This document shows positions 46,985 through 57,476 of a stretch of 64,000 nt of DNA, piece by piece. The DNA comes from Anthoceros angustus. Its lineage: Eukaryota; Streptophyta; Anthocerotopsida; Anthocerotales; Anthocerotaceae. Both the position numbers and the translations under genes were made by a program. How positions within the stretch are numbered: the stretch's first letter is position 1; each line of letters opens with the position of its first letter. The notes beneath the pieces were generated by a model. That model was given only the letters and a program-made list of their open reading frames with translations, was not told where the DNA came from and did not search any database. Location of the stretch: NCBI GenBank assembly GCA_010909165.1, contig MU008158.1, forward strand, positions 1,389,478-1,453,477. The letters run 5' to 3'.

Positions 46985-47870
46985 CTGGGTTACAAATCGA
47001 ACCAAGTGATTCAATGGCGTGCATGAACAGGCATCCATCTCATGGAGTTGTGTTCAGAATTAGTAGTGGTGGAGTGTGTTTCGATGTGGATTCGGTACGG
47101 TATACATGTGTAGAAATTGATGAGAAGACTCGCGGGCCAAATCCGTGGATTATCGCTACAAAAATGCATCCGAGCTTGCGAGTGTGGAAGCTAAGAGGGT
47201 GCTGCACTCCCCACGATGTGATGTTGGTGGAAAAGCACAACGCAATGAGATGCCCGCTTGACATGGTGATTGCAGGATGGGAGTGCAAGACCTTCCAAGG
47301 TCGACGTGGTGGCAAGGCGCGATCGCGGGAAGTAACATGAGAGAAGTGCAATGCAATCCGCATGTTGGTACTTCGGAGAATGTTTGAGCTTTTGACAAAC
47401 GGGACATGTGAGAGAAAGTTATGAAAAGGTCGTCGGCCGAGAGGAGTTCATCACGCGGCAAACAGTGGTCATACGCTCATCGCTCCGCAGCTTGGATTTA
47501 ACATTGAGTGTGGAAACACTCAGCAAAGATCGGGTTTAACCACACCAAGCGGAACCTGGATGGGATCCTTGAGGAGGGCAAAGCGATCGCAACAGTGATG
47601 ATGGATAGCCACACTATCCTCACAATATTGTGGGAGAGCCCAGAGAGCTTGGCCCACATCGTCAAGATTACCATATGCCTTTCGCCGAGGTGGTGCTGCA
47701 TGGTATTGAACATGAATGGTGAGGAGATGGGGAACCCACGATTGTAGAGCGAACGAGCGATGGGTTTTGACGATGGCGCACCTATACGCGAGGTGTGTCA
47801 AGCTGATGCAAACCGACAAGCATTTGACCGACTGGTAAATGGTTGGTGAGTGGAATAGCCACACACGAAT
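46985..47870 (+). pseudogene. Cytosine-5 DNA methyltransferase-like domain in gypsy pol
   Basis: The frame 47,014-47,340 holds RYTCVEIDEKTR (resembling the S-adenosylmethionine-binding acidic motif, VEID) and PLDMVIAGWECKTF, which aligns with motif IV of C5 methyltransferases; the Cys (codon 47,284-47,286) would be the catalytic one, although the usual Pro-Cys is Glu-Cys here. After frame breaks, about 47,750-47,830 reads SERAMGFDDGAP then DANRQAFDRLVNGW, as in the late motifs (E-R-x-M-G-F ... R ... L-x-x). It sits between protease and reverse transcriptase. Such acquisitions are known from retrotransposons of a dinoflagellate and a charophyte alga. Function would be methylation of DNA, perhaps of the element itself. 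This copy is broken by several indels. Confidence 0.6.
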
Positions 47871-48229
47871 GCAAGTCGATAGAAAGGAAGGTCGCATGAT
47901 GATGGGTGACGGGAAGAGTTTACCGTCAGACAAGTACCCAAATGCCGCAAATAGTGCGAAGTGTGGAAAGCACGAGTGGGCATTCAACTCATGTATGGCA
48001 AATATGTGAGGACTTGAATAGCGAGGATCAAGCGGTGATCCGGAGATGCCGGAGAAGAATCGGGTACCTTCGCTCACCGGCAAGAGTCGGGGAGCGCATC
48101 AAGTTCAAAATCATCACTACTACCAACGAGCCGGTTTTCAAGACGGCATGTTGAGCCCAGCAGAGGGACATTGTGGATAAACGGGAACTTGCCGCACTGG
48201 ATTAATTCGGAAATCAAGTTCACAAGATG

Positions 48230-48810
48230 TAAGGCCACGGTCCTTCCGCTAAAGAAAGATGAAAACGGCGAATGGAAGGACAAAGTGATGTGGAGATTAT
48301 CGACGAATGAGGTAACGCCTATGGAGCGATATCCCATGCCTACCCCGATGAAATCTTTTGACGCGATTGGCAAGCCAAGTTTTACGACGCTTGACTGCTC
48401 TTTCAATCAAATCATCATTGAGAAGAAGACAAGTGCAAAACGGCTCGGGGCAAAGAACAGTGGGAATGGGAGACGATGCCTTTTGGGCTGAAAACGCCCA
48501 TCTACTTCGGGTGACTTGGAGTTGCAAGGATTACCATTCGTGAGGTGTTACATTGATGACATTTTGGTGTTAGCTGAGGAACACATTCAACACCTCAAAC
48601 GTTGCCGGCAGAGACCGCCCGCCTGGGTCAAGGCACATCCAAAGAAGTGTAAGTTTGCTTACAAGGAGATAGAATACTGGGTCACAAGATTGTGCCAGAG
48701 GCGGCCGCCGCAACAGCAAAGGTGCAGTCACAATCTTATGCCAAGACCAAGGGACGCCGCTGAGAGCATTCTTGGGACTCGCCAACTATTATCGCCGATT
48801 CATCAAACAT
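48230..48810 (+). pseudogene. Gypsy reverse transcriptase
   Basis: Pieces in order: NEVTPMERYPMPTPMKSFDA, FTTLDCSFNQIII, a stretch with frame breaks, FVRCYIDDILVLAEEHIQHL (the YIDD box with the catalytic Asp pair, about 48,548-48,560), KAHPKKCKFAYKEIEY, MPRPRDAAES and, in another frame, LANYYRRFIKH. This is a typical Ty3/gypsy polymerase core. It would copy the element RNA into DNA. At least four frame breaks are present. Confidence 0.85.
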
Positions 48811-48929
48811 GAGCAAGACTTGCAAGGTATTGTATGATCCGATGAAGAAGGGCAAGCGGGGAGAAACATGAACATGCTTGGCGAGTTAAAGGATCAATAA
48901 AGGCCCATGCTCAAACGGCTCGATTTTGA

Positions 48930-49300
48930 AAACCATTCACTCAGATACCGATCGAGTGCAATCGAATCGGAGTCAGCTTGCACAGTGTGGATCTGAAGGA
49001 AAAGAAAGAGTGATTGCGTATGCGAGTAGGTCGAACAACTCCGCTGAAGCCAATTACTCATCGATGAGGGTGAATGTTTGGTGGTGGCGCTTCTACATTT
49101 AATTTATTTGTTCGGCAGAGCTTCCAACTCGTGATCGATCACCACGCTGTAATCGTTAATGACGAACATGAAGTTGAGTGGCAAGCTCGCAAGGTGGGCG
49201 CCGCCGCGATGATATGCATATAGTGCATCGGGCAGCAAAAGTACATCACAATGCGATGGACTTAGCAGAACCCGACTGATGACAAAGATGGACGGTGCGG
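48930..49300 (+). pseudogene. Gypsy RNase H region
   Basis: Broken frames give fragments such as ERVIAYASRSNNS-like and SYEGECLVVALLHL-like strings, then LMTNMKLSGKLARW, in the order expected for the RNase H domain and tether that follow the reverse transcriptase. The catalytic acidic residues cannot be read with certainty. Confidence 0.6.
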
Positions 49301-49699
49301 TGATTTTGATCATGCTACATGCCAAGCATGTATATGGCACTCATGGCCACAATCGTGAAGGAAGAAAACAACTCAATGAGGGAGGACGAGACATATGGAA
49401 GTATGGGCATATCTACTATTGAAGGAAGGACTAAGTTGGACAGATGTCAGCCGCCATTCAAAAGTACGACGGAAAAGGTCATGAGGTATACATGGAGGGA
49501 TGGTGTTGTTAGTGATGATCATGGAGTGTAAAATGGTCCCTCCCATAGAGGAACGGAACAGAGTAAAGTGCACAAGACACTTGGGCACGTGTAAAAGGAC
49601 GCATCATATGTCAAGAGTGCCTATTTTTGGTCCGAATGTATTCCGCTGTCGAGCGAGTGGTGTGATGTGCTTGTGATGCAAAGCAAGGTTCAACAGCCG

Positions 49700-50240
49700 T
49701 GATGTGGTGTTGCATTCGCGCCTATTCGGGATTGTTCTCGATGGTCCGCTGACCTCATGCCGAGCTACCATTGACCAAGCAAGGCAACAAGCATTGTATG
49801 CTCATGATAGAACACTTCTCCAAGTGGGTGGAATTGGCATTCCTTCCACGAACTTCACGCCCACACGGCTTACAAGGTGTGTTTTGCAGCATGGAAGTGC
49901 AGGTGCCGATGATCAAGGAAACGAATTCGAGGTGAGAGTTCCAAGCGTTGTTAGATCGGAGTTTGATAGATCATAGACGCACATCCGGATCATCCTCGCG
50001 ATGGTTTAGCGAAAGGTGCAAACTTTCAAGGATGCTTCGCAAGTACGCAGGTCGAGCCTAATTGTTGGGATGAGTTGTTACGTATGTTGCCTGGGCTACG
50101 TAATCGCAGGCTGTGCAGGCAACTTCACTTATTATATCATGTTTGTGAATGTTGTGCTACCCAACATAGTGGCGGACACGTATTCCAAACCAAAGGATTG
50201 GACACAAGATGTGAATGAGTGCTCGTAGTTACGAAACCGC
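49700..50240 (+). pseudogene. Gypsy integrase
   Basis: Broken frames read ELPLTKQGNKHCMLMIEHFS then KWVELAF (the start of the integrase core), RGESSKR/FQALLDRS and DAHPDHP (the core with its H-P segment), then VEPNCWDELL. The order and wording fit Ty3/gypsy integrases that insert the cDNA. The catalytic Asp-Asp-Glu set is not complete in any one frame. Confidence 0.7.
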
Positions 50241-50553
50241 CAAGTTGTTACAACGAGTGATACCCATGGCAATGGACAATCCGCCATCGCACAACAGAGA
50301 TCACCGAGGTATGCATTCACACGAGGAGGATCATGGAAGCCAAAGGCCGAAAGTTCGGTGATTTGTATCTTCAACATCGCCCTTCCGCACTTTGGAGCAC
50401 ACGGACGGTTAATTTTGAGAGTGGTGAACGCTTGGTGAGCAAGGGTCATCGAGTTGGAAGGGGCAAGATGGGCGATGCAAGGAACATATGCATCCGCCCC
50501 TGCCACTTGCCGAATCTTGACACGCCATACAACCACAAGCATGGAAGCCACCG

Positions 50554-50844
50554 TTGACCGCGAACACCGTGGTCAAATCACCGATCCCGAATCGATGCTG
50601 TGTGAAGTGCAACCAAGGACATCATGTCTTTTGTCTTCGACCGCTGAAAGCGATCCAAGGAGAATGGTTTTGTCACAAAATGCACGATGGAAAAGTTAGG
50701 GCGAAAGGAAGTCTAATGAAACACGACTCAGTGTGGGTGGGCGAAGACAATAAGAAGGGAAGGTCCTATAAAACCCGATTTGCCTTATCGATACACGGGT
50801 TATGTGAGGCGTGCGATGGCAAGCGAGAGCGATCAAAGGTGTAA
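50554..50844 (+). pseudogene. C-terminal PHD finger of the gypsy polyprotein
   Basis: A short open frame with CCVKCNQGHHVFCL, then LKAIQGEWFC (about 50,598-50,675). It shows the Cys-x2-Cys ... His-x2-Cys ... W-x-C ending of a PHD finger. The upstream CxxC half is damaged. It follows the integrase tail (CHLPNLDT at about 50,503). PHD fingers read histone tails, so it might target integration. This is inference. Confidence 0.6.
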
Positions 50845-50849
50845 ACAAG

Positions 50850-52345
50850 GATTAAGGAACAAGGAGGATTCTGGGGGAATTCAGCGATTTCTTGGAGAAG
50901 GTCGAATCTCGGAGAAATACATGTGTGAGTGCATCTCAGAGGCGGTGCGAGGAAGGTGCAGTGAGTTGTCACAGGCATGTGGGGAGAGAAAGAACCGTGT
51001 GGGGGCGGAAGCGAAAGGCTCGATTCGCCAAAGAGCGATTTGTTGCTGAAGGAAGGCGACGATGGAACATCGTAGCCGAAGCACAACGATCCAAATTGTT
51101 GTCGTTGTAGGTTGTAGATGGGGATAGGCAGCTCAAGTGAGAAGTGAGAAGGGTGATCACGTAAGAAGGGGTGAAGAACAGATGCTAGGTGGTCATGGCA
51201 TCAAGCATCCGGTATGAGCACGAGCGGAGGGTGCATGGTATGTTTGAGAAACGCAAGCGCAAAGGATGACGACTCTGTGTGAGACCAAGTGAATTCAACA
51301 TTTCAACTGTAGTGCTTGTGTTGATTAACGCAAGACTCGCTTTGGTAAAGGCCGCTTGAAAACATAGGTAGTCTTCCAGAATCAATCTCATATGGTTGTT
51401 TGACCAACACTAACAACACCCGCTTTCCAAATTGAGAGCATCAAAGAGGTTCCCATTGGGATCAACACAGGTGGTTGACATGGATATGGAAGCGGACCAC
51501 ACTTGCAAGTCATGCTTCCGGAGAATGAGCACAAGTGTTCCAATTTCAGACAGCCATGGGAAGACAAATGGAAAACGCCTTTGGTAAGGAAGTATCAGCC
51601 TGGCAAGCCCGAACGACCCGAGACATTTCGAGTTGCAAGCATTTTTGCATGTAGAATCACATCATGAGGGCTGCAACATTGAGAGTTTTCCTTATGATCA
51701 TAGAGATCTTTTGAGTCGGAAGGGGCATGAACAGCAAAGCTCGTATGGACCGCTTATTGTGAAGGGGCATTTCAAATCGGAACATCATCCGCTCATGCAT
51801 CGTGTTTGATCATTGGCCCACCCAAGGGTTCTGTATGCACAAAGAGAAGCCACCGACGGCGAAGTCCGAAAGTGTGGTTAAGTCATGCATAGGGAGAAAG
51901 CGGGCGTTTGCCATTGGTTACCCGCGAGCTTTTTATAGGTGTTTGCTTGCTTACATGGAGTGTTGGAATGGGATGAGGCCACTTTGGAATCTTGGTATCG
52001 CTCAACGACAATGTGGGGAGTTTCTTAGGGCTCGTATCGAAAAACAATATTATGTGAATGGTTGAATGGGCCCGCCGCGAGTGAAGACCGAATGGAGATA
52101 GTGATGAAGAAGAGGAGAGCTCATGGCCCGCCATCGAGCCAAGGAGCGGTGCGGTTGGGCAAAGCGCAGTGGATGAATATTTTGACCCAGAAGATCGCGC
52201 GGTGGCGGCTGGGAAGAATGGAGCATGATAAACCGTCGAACCACCCGAGACGGCATGTTGGAGGTTTTATCGGCGATTTATGGCATATGAGTGCCAAAGT
52301 GGTGCTTCACAACGCACCGCTTTTCGAGCAGCCCCGACTTTGGGG
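50850..52345 (+). other. Gypsy 3' region before the LTR
   Basis: Many short frames but no motif. A frame at 51,802-52,065 is open but unassigned. It probably belongs to the element's 3' part. Confidence 0.35.
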
Positions 52346-52348
52346 GCC

Positions 52349-52450
52349 ATTTGTACGCAGGTGGTACATGTGACTCATGTGGTTGTGGGTGTGATTCACA
52401 AGTCTGAGAAAGTGGTTGAATCTTTTGATGGCATAACATGTGTATCCATG
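52349..52450 (+). repeat. Repeat U, copy 1
   Basis: atttgtacgcaggtgg ... tgtggttgtgggtgtgattc ... gtggttgaatcttttgatgg then cataacatgtgtatccatg. The same roughly 105-bp sequence occurs at 52,870-52,980, 54,110-54,220 and 54,574-54,682, on both sides of each LTR-like block. Confidence 0.85.
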
Positions 52451-52482
52451 TCGCTATGCGGCCGTGGCGCCACCGCTGGGCG

Positions 52483-52870
52483 GCACAGAGGTAGGGATAG
52501 CGGTGTAGGACCGGGTGTGATAACGGTGTGTCCTAAGTGTGTGGGATAAGTGGTGTAGGCATGATCGCATGCATATGGAAATGTGATGGCGTGAGTGTAG
52601 AGATAGGATGGCATCATGGCCGCATGAGCCATACGCTAGAATACTGGACAAGCCAATTAAGGCTCGGCGAAGATCTCGGCGTGTGATCACGGCCCTTCTA
52701 ATTCGGGCCTGATTAAGATCGGTAGGCTAAAAAGTCGCAATCCGTCATTGAGCGGATTGTTGATGTCTCGATTCAAGAGAATGCATGCATCCCAAGCGTT
52801 TTGGCACTGTGTGTGCGATCCACCGTGGTGTGTGCATAGAGGAGAGCCGCCCAAATGGAGTGATTTTTGC
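52483..52870 (+). repeat. Gypsy 3' LTR
   Basis: It starts near ggcacagaggtaggg ... tgtgataacgg and ends with ccaaatggagtgatttttgcc. It matches 38,622-38,992 for most of its length, and its first 35 bases match 24,229-24,262. The U repeat lies directly on its right, so the true element edge is uncertain. Confidence 0.6.
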
Positions 52871-52980
52871 CATTTGTACGCGTTGGTACGGATGTAGTGA
52901 ACCATGTGGTTGTGGGTGTGATTCACGAAGTCCTTAGAAAAGTGGTTGAATCTTTTGATGGCATAACATGTGTATCCATG
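52870..52980 (+). repeat. Repeat U, copy 2
   Basis: A near-copy of 52,349-52,450, directly after the LTR, followed by a cgcggcgcgggccgtggcgc stretch that leads into the degraded copy of the two-exon gene. Confidence 0.8.
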
Positions 52981-53039
52981 CCTCGCGGCGCGGGCCGTGG
53001 CGCGACATGGACTGTACCAGACGAGCCGGCCGATGGCAG

Positions 53040-54105
53040 GCACCACCATCACCAAACGCTGGACGCAGGTGAGACTCGACGTTAGCATGACATCCGCCGA
53101 ACACAAGATGCAAGTTGCACGGCGCTTGGCACCTTGATCCGTGCTTCGCTCAAATTCGTAGGTGCATTTTGAGATCACCCGCTGCCTCGACAGCCCCCGC
53201 AATTTGCTAACGAAAGCAGTAAAACCCAAGGCGCTGCTACTGCACTGCACTCACCACCGCCATGGAAATCTAGGGAGGAGGAGCCGATCCTGCATTCAAG
53301 TGCGAGTGGAACAACTCAAACCGCCCACGCCGCTTGGGGAAGACATGACGAGCGGGCGCCTGCAAAGCACGGCAGACGGCTTGCAACATGGGCGATATGG
53401 GAAGACGAGGTAGATGTCACACCGCCCGAGAATGAGGACGACATGCTCCCCGACATGCAAGAAGTGTCCGAGGAGGATGAGGACGACACACAAGCTCACA
53501 GCCTGCCAGCCCGAGGATGGACAGACTCACCAAGAACCCGTGGAAGAACACTTGTGTCCTGCCGCCGAGCCAGTTGTTGGAGCTTGCACCGAATTGCCAA
53601 CAGAGGAAATCAGCGCTTGATCGACTCATGGGCATTACAAGATCTCGCACCACGCCTGATTGTGTGCGGAGGCGGACAAAGGCGGACTTAATTGTCATGT
53701 GACGGAGGGTCACCTGGGCGACAAATTGTCCATGGAGAAGAGGATCCGTGAATTGGTCGCAAGACTTGTGTTTTTGAAGTGTTGACAAGCATGATGCAGC
53801 TGGCCCGAGCTATGGACGAGTGAGGAGTACCCACCGTGACTAATCGAGAAGTCATCCAACAAAGTTCTCGAATCACTGTGCTACAACCACCGAAAAGAGT
53901 GAAGAAAGGGGCCGACTCGCGAACATGAGGGAAGAGGGCACCGTGGGGCTATGCCCGACTGCGTGACGCCGAGGTGTGGTGGGAGGCAATCGAGTGGGGT
54001 GTCCAACAAGAGTTGGGCAATGGAAATTGGCCAAGATATCCACAAATGACTGGAAGCAAGATTGAGAAGCATGGGATAGCCGGGACAAACCCATTTGGCG
54101 GAGCA
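53040..54105 (+). pseudogene. Degraded copy of the two-exon unknown gene
   Basis: It matches 54,740-55,860 base by base except for many 1-10 base deletions, which break all frames. Fragments such as MTSGRLQSTADGLQHG and NEDDMLPDMQEVSEED remain readable. It is flanked by the same U repeat as the intact copy, so both arose by tandem duplication of a unit of about 1.8 kb. Confidence 0.75.
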
Positions 54106-54109
54106 ATTT

Positions 54110-54220
54110 GTACGCAGCGTTATTAGTGCGGATGTAGTGACTCATGTGGTTGTGGGTGTGATTCACGAAGTCCTTAGAAAGTGGTTGAATCTTTTGATGG
54201 CATAACATGTGTATCCATGC
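54110..54220 (+). repeat. Repeat U, copy 3
   Basis: It begins atttgtacgcagcg and contains gaatcttttgatggcataac. It stands left of the second LTR-like block. Confidence 0.8.
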
Positions 54221-54238
54221 GCTATGCTCGTGTGACGG

Positions 54239-54574
54239 TCATGGCATATAGAGGTAGGGATAGGCGTAGGGTGTGATAACGTGTGTGTGGGTGTGATAAC
54301 GTGTGTGTGGGATAAGTGGTGTAGGCACCGTTGCATGCATATCTTGTAAATGTGATGTGAGTGTAGAGATAGGATATCATTTGCATGCGGTCGGGCCGTG
54401 ATTAAGATCGTGATGTAAGCTTCAAAGTCAGAATCCGTCATTGGAAGCGGATTGTTGATGTCTCGATTCAAGAGAACAACGCATCCCAGGCGTTCTTGGT
54501 GCACCCGTGTGTAGCGATCCGGTGGTGTGTGCATAGGAGGAGAGCCGCCCAAATGGAGTGATTTTTGCCATTTG
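54239..54574 (+). repeat. Solo LTR-like block
   Basis: It matches the gypsy LTR (gtgtgggataagtggtgtag, gtgtagagataggat, caagagaacaacgcatccc, ccaaatggagtgatttttgc) but has no internal element beside it. The start tgtgataacgtgtgtgtggg is duplicated once. Confidence 0.7.
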
Positions 54575-54682
54575 TACTGCTTGTACTACGGATGTAGTGA
54601 CTCATGTGGTTGTGGGTGTGATTCACGAAGTCCTTTAGAAAGTGGTTGAATCTTTTTGATGGCATAACATGTGTATCCATGC
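54574..54682 (+). repeat. Repeat U, copy 4
   Basis: atttgtactgcttg ... gaatctttttgatggcataa, right of the solo LTR-like block and before the intact two-exon gene. Confidence 0.8.
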
Positions 54683-54987
54683 CACGCGGCGCGTGGCGCG
54701 ACATGGACTGTAGACCGCCAGACGAGCCGGCCGATGGCGGTGGCACGCCATCACCAAACGCGGACAGAGACTCGAACGTTAGCATGACATCTGGCCGGAA
54801 CACAAGATGCAAGCAGTAATGCTTGGCACCTTGATCCAGCTCGCTCAAATTCGTAGGTGCATTTTGAGATCACCCGCTGCCTCGACAGCCCCCGCAATTT
54901 GCTAACGAGCGAGCAAACCCAAGCGCGTGCTACTGCACTCACCACCGCTAGGAAATCTAGGGAGGAGGAGCGCATCCCTGCATCCAA

Positions 54988-56072
54988 GTGGCCGAGTGGA
55001 ACAACTCAGAACGATCTCGTCGCTTGATTGGGGAAGACATGACGAGCGGGGGGCGCTGGCAAAGCACGGCAGACGGGCTTGCAACATGGGCAGATGGGGA
55101 AGACGAGGTAGATGTCACCTGCTCAGAGAATGAGGACGACATGCTCCCCCCGGACATGCAAGAAGTGTCCGAGGAGGACAGAGCTGACGACACACAAGCT
55201 CACAGCTCGCAGCCCGAGGATGGACAGGACTCAGCCGAAGAACCCGTGGAAGAACACTTGTGTCCCGCGTCAGCGACCGAGCCCAGGTTGTTGGAGCTTC
55301 TTGCACCGGAATTGCCAACAGAGGAAATCAGGCGTTTGATCAGGACTCATGGGCATTACAAGATCTCGCAATTGGCCGCCCGATTGTGTGCGGAGGCGGA
55401 CAAAGGCGGACTTAATTGTCATGTGACGGGAGGGGTCATCGGGGCGGACAAATTGTCCATGGAGAAGAGGATCCAGGAATTGGTTGCTGCCAGACTTGTG
55501 TTTTTGAAGTGTTGGACAAAGCATGATGCGCTTGATGCGAGCTTATGGACGTGAGTGGCGGAGGAGTACCCACCGTGACTAATCGGAAGTCATCCAACAA
55601 AGTTCTCGAATTGTGCAGGCGCTGCTACAACCACGAAAAGAGTGAAGAAAGGGCCGAGTGCGAACATGAGGGAAGAGGGCACACAGTGGGTTGCCCGACC
55701 GTGACGCCGGAGGTGTGGTGGGAGGCAATCGAGTGGGGTGTCCAACAGTACGAGTTGGGCAATGGAAATTGGCCAAGATATCCACAAATGACGGCCGTGG
55801 AAGCAAGATTGGAGAAGCATGGGATAGCTGGGACAAACCCATTTGGGCGGGGCGGAGCAATGGACTTCAGGCGAAGGTACGAGGAGGTATACGGTGAGCA
55901 GCCGAATGTTGCGGAGATCCAATGGGCAGTCAAACATGGCATGGACAGCATGCCTGTGTTTTGGGCTGCCAACGGCGGAAGACGAGGTAACAGGAACTTC
56001 CTTGCCCCCCCGGTCAGGACATTGCATCGTCATGTCTTGTTGCCACACTCGGCTTCTCTGTATGCGATCTGA
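54988..56072 (+). CDS. Unknown two-exon gene (intact frame)
   Basis: The first open part (to 55,550) meets a GTGAGT donor at 55,551; the acceptor ttgtgcag ends at 55,618. Joining them (68-bp intron) restores one frame through to 56,072. The product has an acidic stretch (MQEVSEEDRADDTQAHSS, PEEPVEEHL-like), then LPTEEIRRLIRTHGHYKISQ, a Cys/His-rich piece across the splice (RCYNHEKSEERAECEHEGRG then HTVGCP) and PEVWWEAIEWGVQQYELGNG. The Cys/His piece could bind zinc. No ATG is fixed: the frame opens at a GTG, and an ATG at 55,039 is possible, so an upstream exon may exist. It may be an accessory gene of the outer CACTA element or a retrotransposon gag. I do not recognise the family. Confidence 0.5.
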
Positions 56073-57463
56073 CTACTGGAAAAAATGGCTAGCAGGGCAA
56101 GCTGTCGAGGAAAGTCATCAGAAACGCATCACACGAGGTAGGTGCATCGCGTAAACCTAGTGGAGGACTCCTTTGGTTGTGCTAATGCAATGGTTAGGGT
56201 CACATGGCCACTCCTAAACCAGGGTAGTTGCATATGGCAAACGCTTGACGCCTTCTGTAATTTCTTGTCCAGAGAAGGGAAGCTAACCAGGTCGGAAATG
56301 GAGATGAAGAACCTACAGGTAAGTACATACCCCTGTTCACGGTAAGTGATTGTGGCTGGCCATGCCCGATAGAACTTGGTGCATACGATTACCGAGAAGC
56401 TGTGTGTTCTGCAGATGCAAACACACCAAAGAGGGAGGAGGAAGCCTTGCAAAGGACCATGTGCAATGCAACCCCAGTGCAAACGCAAAATCTTGCGGAG
56501 GTGGACATTGTGTAGGAAACGCAGGCTCCGCCACAAGCTTTACCAGTCACCCGAGCGAGCATCTCGGGGGAGATGAGGAGAGCTTGTAGATGGGTGGGAT
56601 GGGGCCCGAACCCCCTGCCCGAAAGCGGGCGTGGGCTTGAAAGCGAAGGGCGCACCCGCTGCAGGAGCTACAAAGAAGAAGAAAGTCACGTCCTCCGAGG
56701 GTGTTTCAGCGTAGGTCTAGCATAGATCATCGATCCGCTTTTTTTGGCGACGTTGGTGGTGCTGGATGTGCATGTGGCGGCATCCGATAGGACTACACGG
56801 CTAGGGACGGCTGTTGGCTCAAAAGATGGACGGATGTGTCGATAGCCTTTTGTTTTGCCTAAACAATTGAAATAATGGGTAATAATCTACGGTTTCCAAA
56901 GTAATCATGACACTTTTAGTATATATAAATAGATATTCATTAAACGCGCATAACGCGGTTGCCAGCATGGAAATTCCGGCAGGCGACTCCTGCATGCGCT
57001 TGACCACGGAGGCCTCACGCTGAATGTGCTTGCTCGATGGGGCCGTCAGCAAATAAAAGCATAATATGCAAAGGACAAACGTCGCACTTCGGACACCAAT
57101 GGGTATCCGTGTGCGCACCAACCCCTCGATATGCCCATGCCACCGCCGCGTCCCCATATTCCGTGCGGACGAAGGGCGGACGATTTTTGCATTCGGCGGA
57201 ACCCTACCCGCAGGATGTTGCGAACACTGCGGCCAGAACTAGAACAGCCCCGACATGCGGCAAGTGAGAGAGTGGTTGCCAGGATAGGAATTCCGCCAAC
57301 AGGAACCGCGAACCGGAAAATTCACAATCGTGAGACACCGTCATTCAGAAATCGAGCACGATATTCTTATGACGAACAAACCACAAATTTCCAGCCGAGT
57401 GAGCCTGTCATAAACGAGACACAAATGTCACATCCTTGTCTTTAATTTGCCATATTCGCCTCC
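56073..57463. other. 3' end region of the outer CACTA element
   Basis: No assignable gene. Near the right end, TGTCA/TGACA words recur (57,405-57,445), like the left end at 7.87-8.18 kb. Confidence 0.35.
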
Positions 57464-57476
57464 TTTTGTAGTAGTG

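Larger units (their letters stand above)
24229..52870 (+). mobile_element. Ty3/gypsy retrotransposon with methyltransferase and PHD domains (split by insertions)
   Basis: Left edge: a short match (ggcacagaggtagg ... tgtgataacg, 24,229-24,262) to the start of the repeat at 52,483. The rest of the putative 5' LTR resumes at 38,622. Internal order on the plus strand: gag-like frames (39.0-40.3 kb), interruption, protease (46.2-46.7), methyltransferase-like domain (47.0-47.9), reverse transcriptase (48.2-48.8), RNase H (48.9-49.3), integrase (49.7-50.2), PHD finger (50.6-50.7), and the 3' LTR ending near 52,870. Reverse transcriptase before integrase marks the Ty3/gypsy order. The reading frame is broken many times. 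The outer boundaries are inferred from repeats. Confidence 0.6.
7856..57476 (+). mobile_element. Outer CACTA (En/Spm) transposon, heavily nested (candidate span)
   Basis: The left end CACTACTACAAAACGGG starts at 7,856 and the inverted right end CTTTTGTAGTAGTG stops at 57,476. Both ends share 13 terminal bases and the subterminal word TTTATGACA followed by a GC-rich run (left about 7,877; right, inverted, about 57,410). TNP2 transposase pieces lie inside on the plus strand. The span of 49.6 kb would hold the other elements as nested insertions. The 3-bp flanks differ (gca left, ggg right), so a target duplication is not supported. The two ends may therefore belong to different copies of one family. 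Confidence 0.45.
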
